Below, piece by piece: positions 9,050-18,478 of a stretch of DNA of 49,407 nt. Source of the DNA: Planctomycetota bacterium (GTDB taxonomy: Bacteria > Planctomycetota > GCA-002687715 > DRQF01); NCBI GenBank assembly GCA_020639295.1, contig JACKGY010000017.1, positions 1 through 49,407 on the forward strand. Direction: 5' to 3'. The position numbers were made by a program, and so were the translations under genes. The notes beneath the pieces were generated by a model that did not search any database, was not told the DNA's origin, and saw only the letters and a program-made list of their open reading frames with translations. Each line of letters starts with the position of its first letter. The stretch's first letter is position 1.

Positions 9050-10649
9050 GCGCGCGATCGTCGTCCTCCTCCTGGCCGCCTCGGTCACCGCCCAGACCCA
9101 GGATCTGAGCGTCAAGGCGATCCAGAAGGGCAGCCAGAACTTCGAGATCGACATCCGCTCCGGCTCCGCCACGGTCGCCGACTGCCTCGCCGCGATCGCC
9201 AGTGCCTGCGGCCTCGAGGTCCAGGTCGCGAAGCCCGAGAACGCCGCCATCCTGAGCCGGGAGAAGGTCGACGTCGAACTCACCGGCACGAGCCTGGAGT
9301 CGCTGGTCGAACTGCTCGCGATGGCCATCGGACTCGACGGCGAGGTCGAACTCGACCGGCGCCTGATCGTGATCGCCGAGTCCCCGGCCGAGGGCGACGA
9401 CGCGGCCGCGTTGGAGCACTGCCGGAGCGACGCCATCACCGCGCTGATCGCCGCCTATGGCGGCAGCGAGGACGCCCAGGACGAGGTCGAGCTGCTGCTG
9501 CGCAGCGCCCGGCTGGAACTGGCGGGCGGCGAATACAGCCAGGCCTTCGACACCTACCAGGACTTCCTGAGCAACTTCAAGAAGCACCCCGCCGTGCCCG
9601 AGGCCACCGTGGCGGCCGCCCATGCCGCCTTCGAGGCCGACCGGCACGAGGACCTGCAGCGGATCGTCCAGGAGTTCCTCGGCTCCTACCCCGATCACCC
9701 GCTCGTGGGTCGCTGCCAGCTGATCGCCGCGCGGTCGCGGCTGCGCACGGGCGACCTCGGCGGTGGCATGGGACTGCTCAAGGGCCTGATCCGTCAGGCC
9801 CGCGAACGCGTCCTGCCCCAGCGCGACGGCATGCTGGCGGAGCTCCTGCTCGCCGAGACCCTGCACGAGCGCGGCGAGGACGAGGCCGCGATCGCCGGCC
9901 TCGCGGAGGCCGAGATCCGCTACGACCGCAAGCTGGACCAGGACCTGATCCGTCAGATCCGGTTCTACATGGCCATCTGCCGCCGGGCGACCGGCAACCT
10001 CCGCGACGCCCTGCACGACCTCGAGGTCGCCGCCTTCGAGGTGCCGAACGATGCCCTGCGCGTGCGGACCCTGCTCCTCTACGCCGATCTGCTCCTCGAG
10101 TCCGGCAATCCGCTGGTGGCCCTCACCAGCACGCGTTCGGCCCTGACCCTGAACCCGCAGGGCGAGACCCTGTTCCGGGCGCGGCGCCTGGCCGCCCGCG
10201 CCTATCGCCGGATGCAGCTCGAAGACGAGGCCAGCAAGGAGATGCTCGCCCTCGTTCTCGACGCCCCCAAGCTGCTGCCGGATCCCGAGCTGCGCCGCCG
10301 CGAGCTGAGCCAGTCGCTGCGCGAGATCGGCGAGATCTACCTGGACAAGGGCCTGGTCCACGACGCGGTGGCGAGCTTCAAGGCGGTCATCAACGCCGCC
10401 GAGCACCACGCCGACGAGCTCGACCCGGCCCGGCGCGAGCTGGTCGCCGAATGCCGCTATCTGATCGCCGTCGCCCAGGCTCGAGCCGGTCGCCATCGCG
10501 AGGCGGTGGAGACCCTGGACTCGATCACCGAGGGCATCTCCAGCGAATCGCTGGCTCACGAGATCCGTCGCCTGAAGGGCGACTGCTACTTCGAATCCGG
10601 CCTCCCCGAGGCCGCGATGCGGGTCTGGAAGGAAGGAGAGGGACGATGA
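9036..10649 (+). CDS. Secreted protein with an STN-like domain and TPR repeats
   Basis: A 537-residue protein with a signal peptide (1-19, cleavage after SVTA). A segment at about 45-115 has the pattern of secretin/TonB short N-terminal (STN) domains: SATVADCLAAIASACGLEV, then VDVELTGTSLESLVELLAMAIGL. The rest (about 140-535) is a long array of TPR-like helix pairs (LELAGGEYSQAFDTYQDFL, YLDKGLVHDAVASFKAVI, ARAGRHREAVETLDSI). It is likely a periplasmic scaffold. The start has AAGGAG eight bases upstream and lies inside the end of the previous gene; its stop overlaps the next start (ATGA). STN plus TPR without a secretin barrel is unusual. Function unknown. Confidence 0.8.
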   Translation: MSVVERAIVVLLLAASVTAQTQDLSVKAIQKGSQNFEIDIRSGSATVADCLAAIASACGLEVQVAKPENAAILSREKVDVELTGTSLESLVELLAMAIGLDGEVELDRRLIVIAESPAEGDDAAALEHCRSDAITALIAAYGGSEDAQDEVELLLRSARLELAGGEYSQAFDTYQDFLSNFKKHPAVPEATVAAAHAAFEADRHEDLQRIVQEFLGSYPDHPLVGRCQLIAARSRLRTGDLGGGMGLLKGLIRQARERVLPQRDGMLAELLLAETLHERGEDEAAIAGLAEAEIRYDRKLDQDLIRQIRFYMAICRRATGNLRDALHDLEVAAFEVPNDALRVRTLLLYADLLLESGNPLVALTSTRSALTLNPQGETLFRARRLAARAYRRMQLEDEASKEMLALVLDAPKLLPDPELRRRELSQSLREIGEIYLDKGLVHDAVASFKAVINAAEHHADELDPARRELVAECRYLIAVAQARAGRHREAVETLDSITEGISSESLAHEIRRLKGDCYFESGLPEAAMRVWKEGEGR

Positions 10650-11491
10650 CGAGGTTCATCGCCGTGACCTCGGCCCTGCTGCTGGCCGCCGGGCTGGCCG
10701 CCGCCCAGGAGAAGAACCGGATCGACGGCGGCATCGCCCGCCGGCTCGCCGACGTGCTCGGCGACGTCCAGGTGGACGAGGACAAGGGCATCGGACTCGC
10801 CGATCTCGCCGCCGAGATCGACGTGGCGCTGATCGACGTCGACCCGGACCGGGTCGCCGCGCTCAACGACGAGCTGGCCGAGCTGCAGCGCCAGGAACGC
10901 GATCTTCTCGGCCGTCTCGACGATCTCGAGGGCGGCCTGCCGGTGGTGCTCGGCGCCGATGCCGGCCAGGACCCGGTCCTCGGCGACGTCAGCGAGTCGG
11001 CGCTCGAACTGGCCCGCGCCGAACTGCAGGCGCAGCAGCTGGAGATCACCCGGCTGGAGCGGATCGACAAGGAGCGCGTCGCCCAGGTCGAGGCCGAACG
11101 CGCGGCGCGCCGGCCCACGCCCCTCTCGGTGGCCATGCTCGCGACGCTGGAGGAGATCCCGGAGCCGATGGCCAGCGGCGAGTCGAAGATCGAGGAGCCG
11201 ACCAGCGAGTTCCCCCTCCGCATCGCGCGGGCGCACTACGTCAGCGGCGATTTCATCGGCGCGTTGCGCCAGTTCCGCCAGGTGCCCGAGGACCTGATGA
11301 CGACGCAGGGCCGCTACGAGATGGCTCGCTGCCTGGAGGAGACGGCGCAGCTCGACGAGGCGCTGAAGGTGCTCGATGCCATCATCGCCGCCACGGCGGA
11401 AGGCGACGACTTCTGGAAGTCCCGCGCCGCCGCCCTGAAGCGCCTGATCGAGAGCTCGCGCAACATGCGCGCCCTGACCCGGAACGACTGA
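10646..11491 (+). CDS. Periplasmic coiled-coil/TPR protein, CpoB/YbgF-like organisation
   Basis: A 281-residue protein with a signal peptide (1-20, cleavage after GLAAA). Coiled-coil segments follow (about 72-88, and about 112-150: ALELARAELQAQQLEITRLERIDKERVAQVEAERAARR), then a C-terminal TPR-like part (FPLRIARAHYVSGDFIGALRQFRQVPEDL, RYEMARCLEETAQLDEALKVLDAII). That order resembles CpoB/YbgF, but I see no diagnostic identity. GGAAGGAGAGGG precedes the ATG, which overlaps the previous stop. It is the third of three exported or membrane-anchored TPR-type proteins ahead of the flgS-like kinase, so a shared structural role is inferred. Confidence 0.75.
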   Translation: MTRFIAVTSALLLAAGLAAAQEKNRIDGGIARRLADVLGDVQVDEDKGIGLADLAAEIDVALIDVDPDRVAALNDELAELQRQERDLLGRLDDLEGGLPVVLGADAGQDPVLGDVSESALELARAELQAQQLEITRLERIDKERVAQVEAERAARRPTPLSVAMLATLEEIPEPMASGESKIEEPTSEFPLRIARAHYVSGDFIGALRQFRQVPEDLMTTQGRYEMARCLEETAQLDEALKVLDAIIAATAEGDDFWKSRAAALKRLIESSRNMRALTRND

Positions 11492-11504
11492 TCGAGGACG
11501 AGCG

Positions 11505-12757
11505 ATGACCACCAAGACCGAACAGGCCACGGCGACCGCGACGGGAGCCACTCCCGATCTCGCTCGGCTCGAGGAGAGCTTCCGCCTCTTCACCGAGACG
11601 ACCCGGGGCCTGGAGAGCGCCTACAACGCCCTCAACCGGCGCGCGGCGCGCATCGACGTCGAGCTCAAGCGCAGCAACGACGAGCTGCGCGACAAGATCC
11701 AGGAACTCGAGGCCCTCTCCGACAATCGGATGAGCATCCTGCAGGCGCTGCCGAGCGGCGTCGTGGTGCTCGATGCCGGCGGCTTCGTGAGCTGCGTCAA
11801 CCCGGCGGCCGAGCGCATCCTCGGCCGGCGCGCGCTCGAGCTGCTCGGCCGCTCGGCCCGGGCGGTGGTCGGCCCCACCGGCGACCGTCTCCTGGTCGAC
11901 GAGGAGGACGGCGGCGCCGGTCGCCGCGGCATCGAGCGCGAGCTGGTGACCATGGACGGCTCCCGCCGCCACGTCTCCTACACCATCGCCGCCCTCCCCG
12001 ACGGCGGCCAGCTCCAGGTCTTGAACGACCTGACCGTGGTGACCCGACTGCGCGAGCAGATCGGTCGCCTGGACACCCTCGCCGCCCTCGGCGAGATGGC
12101 GGCGGGCGTCGCCCACGAGATCCGCAACCCGCTCAACGGCATCGACGGCTTTGCCGGCCTGCTCGAGCGCGCGCTCGAACGCGCCGAGGCCGACCCCGCC
12201 ACGCTCGCCCGTTACGCCGAGAAGATCCGGCGCGGCGTGCGCGAGGTCAACGACATCATCACCAACCTGCTCACCTTCGCCGCCCAGGAGTCGATCAACC
12301 CGGCGCCGGTTCCGCTCGCCGACCTGATCGAGGAGGTGGTCGAGGAGCTGGCCAAGTTCGGTCCCCGCGACGCGGCCCGGCCGCGCATCACCGGGAACCT
12401 GCCGGCGCTGACCATCCCGGGCGATCCGGTGAAGCTCAAGATCGTGCTCACCAACCTGGTGCGCAACGCCATCGAGGCCGCCGGTCCCGAGGGCCGGGTG
12501 GAGGTCGCGCTCGAACGCGCCGCCGACCGCAAGCGGGCCCTGGTCCGGATCGAGGACGACGGCGGCGGTCTGCCCGAGGAGGTGCGCAGCCGGCTGTTCC
12601 GGCCCTTCACCACCACCAAGGCCTCCGGCACCGGCCTCGGCCTCGCGATCGCCAACAAGTTCGCCGCCCTGCACGGCGGCGAGATCACCTTCAAGGACAT
12701 CCCCGGCGGGACCGCCTTCACGGTCGCCCTGCCGGTCAACGACGAGGGAAGAATCTG

Positions 12758-12758
<1 letters not shown>
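11505..12758 (+). CDS. flgS: Sensor histidine kinase, FlgS/FleS (NtrB) type
   Basis: A cytoplasmic kinase of 417 residues without membrane helices. Order: N-terminal coiled coil (about 20-80), PAS domain (about 78-190, MSILQALPSGVVVLDAGG), HisKA with the H-box GVAHEIRNPLNG (His204), and HATPase_c with the N-box NLVRNAIEAAG, G1 EDDGGGLPEE and G2 GTGLGLAI. It is predicted to phosphorylate the following response regulator: stop and start overlap (TGATG at 12756-12760). By analogy with FlgS/FleS it would sense the state of the export apparatus or basal body rather than an external ligand. Symbol by analogy. Confidence 0.88.
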
Positions 12759-14131
<1,373 letters not shown>

Positions 14132-14190
14132 AGCGCGGCTCGCGCCCGGCGTTGGAGAGAGCGCCGCCGCGAGCCCGGAAGGAGAGAGAG

Positions 14191-14547
14191 ATGGAGTTCA
14201 GCGACAACCTGGACCTTCTGGCCCGGATGATGACGGTCGCCACCAGGCGGCACGAGGTCGTCTCGGCCAACCTGGCCAACGCGAACACACCCAACTTCAC
14301 CGCCAAGCGGCTCGAGTTCGAGACCGCCTTCCGCGAAGCCTATGCCCGCGAGGGCAAGGAGGCGGCGCTGGCGGTGGACTACGAGCTGGTCGAATCCGAA
14401 GCCACGGCCAAGGCCGACGGCAACAACGTCGACCTCGAGGACGAGTTCGCGGTCATGCAGAAGAACCGGCTGCTGTTCGACGTCTACGCCCAGATGCTGA
14501 AGCACAAGCTCGGCCATCTGAAGCTGGCGATCGGCGGCTTGCGCTGA
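14191..14547 (+). CDS. flgB: Flagellar proximal rod protein FlgB
   Basis: 118-residue rod subunit in the periplasm. The N-terminal rod signature is present (RRHEVVSANLANANTPNFTAKRLEFE) and the C-terminal helix ends FDVYAQMLKHKLGHLKLAI; polymerisation uses both ends. I chose the ATG at 14191, directly after GGAGAGAGAG. It is the first gene of the flgBC-fliEFGHIJ block. A GG-N10-GC spaced site (14154-14167) lies upstream but is otherwise a poor sigma-54 match and too close to the start, so co-transcription with flgSR is equally likely. Confidence 0.93.
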   Translation: MEFSDNLDLLARMMTVATRRHEVVSANLANANTPNFTAKRLEFETAFREAYAREGKEAALAVDYELVESEATAKADGNNVDLEDEFAVMQKNRLLFDVYAQMLKHKLGHLKLAIGGLR

Positions 14548-14590
14548 CTGACGGGCCGGCCCCCGGGCCGGCGACGTGGAGGAGAGAGAG

Positions 14591-15016
14591 ATGGATCTGG
14601 ACAGCATGTTCTCCGGGATGAACGTCTCCAGCAGCGGCATGTCGGCCGAGCGCCGCCGCATGGACGTCATCGCCCGCAACATCGCCAACGCCAACGTGGT
14701 CGCCACCCCCGAGGGCGAGGCCTACCGGCGCAAGGACGTGATCTTCGAGACGGTCCTCGATCAGTTCGGTGACGGCATGCCGGGCGGGGTGCGGATCAAG
14801 GAGACCGTCGCCGACTTCGAGACGCCGATGAACGAGGTCTTCGATCCGAAGCACCCGATGGCGGACGAGAACGGCATCGTCCAGTACCCGAACGTGAACA
14901 TGGCCTTCGAGATGGTCGACATGATGACCTCGGCGCGGAGCTACGAGGCCAACATGAAGGCCATGAAGCTCTACCGGGACATGATGACCCAGGCCCTGAG
15001 CCTCCTGGAGCGCTGA
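14591..15016 (+). CDS. flgC: Flagellar proximal rod protein FlgC
   Basis: 141 residues, the usual length. N-terminal rod motif NVSSSGMSAERRRMDVIARNIANANVVATPEGEAYRRKDV and C-terminal YPNVNMAFEMVDMMTSARSYEANMKAMKLYRDMMTQALSL, both diagnostic. The ATG at 14591 follows GGAGAGAGAG, the same leader as flgB; upstream in-frame sequence (MEERE) is not FlgC-like. It sits 43 bp after flgB and two bases before fliE. Confidence 0.95.
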   Translation: MDLDSMFSGMNVSSSGMSAERRRMDVIARNIANANVVATPEGEAYRRKDVIFETVLDQFGDGMPGGVRIKETVADFETPMNEVFDPKHPMADENGIVQYPNVNMAFEMVDMMTSARSYEANMKAMKLYRDMMTQALSLLER

Positions 15017-15018
15017 TC

Positions 15019-15339
15019 ATGAGCAGTTTCGACGCCCAGGCGATCTCCCAGCGGATCGCGCAGGAATTCACCAAGGTCAAGGGGCCGACCGGCGCGTCCG
15101 GCGCCGCCGAGGGCGGCACCGGCAGCTTCGTCGACGTCCTCGAGGGCTACATGCGCGAGTCGAACGACCTGCAGAACAAGGCCGACGCGGCGCTCGGCGA
15201 CCTGGTCGCCGGCAAGAGCGACGACGTCCACCAGGTCATGCTCGCCATGGCCAAGGCCGACGTCAGCTTCCGGATGATGGTCGAGGTCCGGAACAAGCTG
15301 GTCGAGGCCTACCAGGAAGTGATGCGGATGCAGGTCTGA
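15019..15339 (+). CDS. fliE: MS-ring/rod junction protein FliE
   Basis: 106-residue adaptor that joins the MS ring to the rod. The conserved C-terminal half DVHQVMLAMAKADVSFRMMVEVRNKLVEAYQEVMRMQV is typical FliE; the Gly/Ala-rich segment at 22-36 (KGPTGASGAAEGGTG) is a flexible linker. It starts two bases after flgC's stop, without a strong ribosome site of its own, so coupled translation is likely. Confidence 0.93.
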   Translation: MSSFDAQAISQRIAQEFTKVKGPTGASGAAEGGTGSFVDVLEGYMRESNDLQNKADAALGDLVAGKSDDVHQVMLAMAKADVSFRMMVEVRNKLVEAYQEVMRMQV

Positions 15340-15373
15340 TCGGTCGCGATCGACGAGAGAAGAGGACGGATAG

Positions 15374-16876
15374 ATGGCGAAGGGTACGGAAATGTTGGCT
15401 CAGGCCCAGAAGGTCTGGAGCAACCTGGGGCTGGGCCAGAAGGTCGCGATCGTGGGCATCACGATCGCCGTCTTCGGCGGCATCCTCATGACCACCTTCC
15501 TGGCGTCACAGCCCGACTACAAGATCCTGCGCAGCAACGTCGCCGCGAAGGACCTGGGCGCGATCAAGGCGCAGCTCGACGGTCTCGGGATCTCCGAGTA
15601 CAAGATCGTCGACGACGGCCGGACGGTGCTGGTGGAGGCGGGCGAGTACGACCGCGCCAACAACCAGCTCTACGAGGCCGGCGTGGTCTCGAGCTCGACG
15701 GAGGAACCCGACGATCTCGGGCTCCTCGGCGTCAGTGGTCTCACCGGCAACGCCGAGAAATACCACTACCTGCGCCGCGACGAGCGCCGCCTCGCCGAGA
15801 TGATCCGCGGCATCGAGCAGGTCGAGGCCGCGAAGGTCACGATCACCCGCCGGCTGACCCGCTACTTCAAGGTCGGCGACCAGAACGCCAAGGCGGCGGT
15901 CATCGTCAAGACCCGCAACGGCTACTGGAACCGCGACCTCTCCGACTCGATCGCCATGATCGTGGCGGGCGGCGTGGAGGGCCTCTCCCCCGACGACGTC
16001 TCGATCACCGCCAACGGCCAGCTCGCCCGCCGGCCCGGTCGCAAGGGCGACCTCGGGCTCGCCGACGAGGACCAGGTGGCGATCCAGGCCAAGATCGAGG
16101 AGGAGAAGGAGTTCAAGGCCCAGGAGGCGCTCAACCTGGTGACCGGTCCGGGCAAGGTGGTCGTGCGCGTGGCCGTCGACATGGACTGGACCCGGCAGCA
16201 GATCAGCGAGAAGGCCTACGACCCGGAAGGCGTGCGCACCGAGAAAAGCCTCACCGAGAGCGTCAAGGAGACGCCGGCCATCGCCGGCGGCAACGCCAGC
16301 GGCCAGGCCACCCAGAACGGCGGCAACAGCGCCGGCGGCAACGGCTTCCGCAACAAGGTCACCACCGAGCGCAGCGAGTACGGCGTCACCGAGAAGCAGA
16401 TGGTCAAGGTCGGCCCCGAGCTTAAGCGGATGACCGTGGCCATCCTGATCGACGAGAGCCTGGCCGAGAAGAAGGCCGAGGTCGAGAAGATCGTCGCCGC
16501 GGCGATCGGCCTCGACGCGTCCCGGGGCGACGAGATCTCGACCATGATCCACACCTTCGCCGAGCTGCCGGCCACCGAGTTCGAGACCGGCGAACCAAGC
16601 GGCAGTCCCGCCGCCGGCCTGATCACCTGGATCGAGCGCGGCGTCTGGGCCCTGGTCGGCCTGATCTTCCTGTTCTTCGCCCTGCGCACGGTCAAGAAGG
16701 CCCAGGCCGGCCTGCGCGACGTGCTCCAGGCCTCCCTCGAGGAGGAGGCGCCGATCGAGCCGCCGAAGCCGATCACCCTCGAGGAGACCGTCCTCGAGAC
16801 CGCCATGCAGGACACCGAGCTGGCCGGGCGTTCCCTGCGCCGCTGGCTCTATGAGGGAGCCACGGAGGCGTCATGA
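15374..16876 (+). CDS. fliF: Flagellar MS-ring protein FliF
   Basis: Inner-membrane ring protein on which the motor is built; 500 residues, slightly shorter than enteric FliF (about 550). It has an N-terminal membrane helix (about 22-45), YscJ/FliF-type ring-building domains (DYKILRSNVAAKDLGAIKAQLD, RAEMIRGIEQVEAAKVTI-like segment, ITANGQLARRPGRKGD), a Gly/Asn-rich periplasmic linker (about 300-332), a second membrane helix (about 416-440) and a short cytoplasmic tail that binds FliG. Its stop overlaps fliG's start (16873-16876). Confidence 0.95.
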   Translation: MAKGTEMLAQAQKVWSNLGLGQKVAIVGITIAVFGGILMTTFLASQPDYKILRSNVAAKDLGAIKAQLDGLGISEYKIVDDGRTVLVEAGEYDRANNQLYEAGVVSSSTEEPDDLGLLGVSGLTGNAEKYHYLRRDERRLAEMIRGIEQVEAAKVTITRRLTRYFKVGDQNAKAAVIVKTRNGYWNRDLSDSIAMIVAGGVEGLSPDDVSITANGQLARRPGRKGDLGLADEDQVAIQAKIEEEKEFKAQEALNLVTGPGKVVVRVAVDMDWTRQQISEKAYDPEGVRTEKSLTESVKETPAIAGGNASGQATQNGGNSAGGNGFRNKVTTERSEYGVTEKQMVKVGPELKRMTVAILIDESLAEKKAEVEKIVAAAIGLDASRGDEISTMIHTFAELPATEFETGEPSGSPAAGLITWIERGVWALVGLIFLFFALRTVKKAQAGLRDVLQASLEEEAPIEPPKPITLEETVLETAMQDTELAGRSLRRWLYEGATEAS

Positions 16877-17886
16877 ACGGAGTCGAGAAGGTCGCCATCC
16901 TCTTCCGCGTCCTGGGCACGGACTTCGCCAAGCCCATGTGCGAGAAGATGCGCCCCGAGGAGATCTCCCGGGTCGGCGAGGCCATGGTCCGCTTCGAGCA
17001 GAGCCCGCCCAAGGAGGAGGAGGTCAAGAAGCTCCTCCACGAGTTCCGCTCGATGATGACCCAGGGCGGCATCTTCGCCAACGTCAACGAGACCCTGCAC
17101 GACATCTTCGTCAGCAAGTTCGGCGAGGATCAGGGCCCGCGCATCCTCGAGGAGGTGCGGGTCAACGCGCAGGTCGAGTCGCCCTTCAAGGGCCTCCAGG
17201 GGGTCCCCTTCGCCGACCTGGAGCGCATCCTCTCGGAAGAGCATCCGCAGGTGCAGGCGGCGGTCCTGGCCAACATCGGCCCGGAGCTGGCCGCCGGCGT
17301 GCTCGGGGTCATGGACGAGGAACGCCGCGCGATCATGGTCAAGCGGATCGCCACCATGAAGCCGCCACCGCCGCGCGTGCTCCGCGACATCGCCGACATG
17401 TTCATCGAGAAGACGAGCAAGCTGCCCCGGTTCCAGGAGGTCGCGAAGGACGGCCCGGACCCGAGCATCAAGACCGCGGCCGACATCCTGAACGCGGCCT
17501 CGGGCTCGACCAACGAGGGCCTGCTCGAGCGCATCGAGGAGGAGAAGCCCGACCTGGCCGAGACCATCCGCGAGACCATGTTCACCTTCGGCGACCTGGC
17601 GACCGTGGACAAGCTGTCGATGCAGAAGATCCTCGGCGGCATCGACACCAAGCTGCTGGCCCTGGCCCTCAAGGCCTGCCGGTCCGACGTCAGCGACGCG
17701 ATCTTCGCCGCGGTCTCGTCGCGCACGAAGGACATGCTCATCGAGGAGAAGGAGCTGCTCGGCGCCGTGCCGCTCAACGACGTCCGCAACGCCCAGCGCG
17801 AGATCATGCAGACCATTCGCGGCCTGATCGACAGCGGCGAGCTGAAGATCCAGATCGGAGGCGGCAGTGCCCAGCTCGTCGAATAG
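16873..17886 (+). CDS. fliG: Flagellar motor switch protein FliG
   Basis: 337-residue rotor protein that contacts the stator. The middle domain has the EHPQ motif (EEHPQVQAAVLANIGPELAAGVL, about 119-140). The C-terminal torque domain has MFTFGDLATVDKLSMQKILGGIDTKLLALALKA, then a charged helix SDVSDAIFAAVSSRTKDMLIEEKELLG, and ends with AQREIMQTIRGLIDSGEL. The start overlaps the end of fliF by 4 bases (ATGA) and the end overlaps fliH by 20 bases, so the genes are tightly coupled. Confidence 0.95.
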   Translation: MNGVEKVAILFRVLGTDFAKPMCEKMRPEEISRVGEAMVRFEQSPPKEEEVKKLLHEFRSMMTQGGIFANVNETLHDIFVSKFGEDQGPRILEEVRVNAQVESPFKGLQGVPFADLERILSEEHPQVQAAVLANIGPELAAGVLGVMDEERRAIMVKRIATMKPPPPRVLRDIADMFIEKTSKLPRFQEVAKDGPDPSIKTAADILNAASGSTNEGLLERIEEEKPDLAETIRETMFTFGDLATVDKLSMQKILGGIDTKLLALALKACRSDVSDAIFAAVSSRTKDMLIEEKELLGAVPLNDVRNAQREIMQTIRGLIDSGELKIQIGGGSAQLVE

Positions 17887-18478
17887 CGTGGTGTTCAAGC
17901 GCCGGCCCGCGGTCATCAAACTGGCCCTGCACGACGGCTCCGACGGCCCGGAGCCCCACCTCGGTGGGCGCTTCAACCTGAAGGAGCTGCAGCGACGGGC
18001 CTTCGAACGCGGCCAGGCGGTCGAACGCGAACACGGCAGCCGGGCCTTCGCCGCGCTCTGCGCCCGGCTGGAGGCTCAGGCCCGGACCCAGACGGAGGCG
18101 CGGGAGAACGACCGCCGCCGGCTCGAGGAATTCGCCACGCGGCTCGCGCTGATGGTGGCCGAGAAGCTCACCTACAGCCGGATCGCGACCGGCGAGCACG
18201 ACGTCGCCGCCATGGTCCGGGAGCTGCTCGGCGAGCTGGGTCCCGCCGCCGAGGGCGCGCCGGTCAAGTTGCGCCTCTTCCCGGGCGACCACGCCCTGGT
18301 CCTCGAGGCCGCGGCCCGGGGCGAGCTCGCCCTCGACGGGATCGCGGTCACCGCCGACCCGACCATCGGCGCCGGCTGCGCCGTGCTGGCCACCGACGAG
18401 GTCGAGTACTGGTCGATGCTCAACGATCGGATCGAACGCCTCCGCCAGGAGCTGATCGCCGAGAGCAATCATGACTGA
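17867..18478 (+). CDS. fliH: Flagellar export ATPase regulator FliH
   Basis: 203-residue soluble helical protein that binds FliI and the C-ring. An Arg/Glu/Ala-rich coiled coil (about 40-90) is followed by a C-terminal domain (about 90-200, LALMVAEKLTYSRIATGEHDVAAMVRELLGEL, then WSMLNDRIERLRQELIAES) of the FliH/V-ATPase subunit E type. The family is poorly conserved, so the call leans on position between fliG and fliI. The start is GTG at 17867 with GGAGG just upstream, inside fliG; a later GTG pair (17888) is possible. Confidence 0.85.
   Translation: MPSSSNSVVFKRRPAVIKLALHDGSDGPEPHLGGRFNLKELQRRAFERGQAVEREHGSRAFAALCARLEAQARTQTEARENDRRRLEEFATRLALMVAEKLTYSRIATGEHDVAAMVRELLGELGPAAEGAPVKLRLFPGDHALVLEAAARGELALDGIAVTADPTIGAGCAVLATDEVEYWSMLNDRIERLRQELIAESNHD

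Noticed and set aside
14154..14167. GG-N10-GC site just before flgB
   Set aside because: Only TGG and GC match; the predicted start would fall in the ribosome site. flgB is probably read from upstream.
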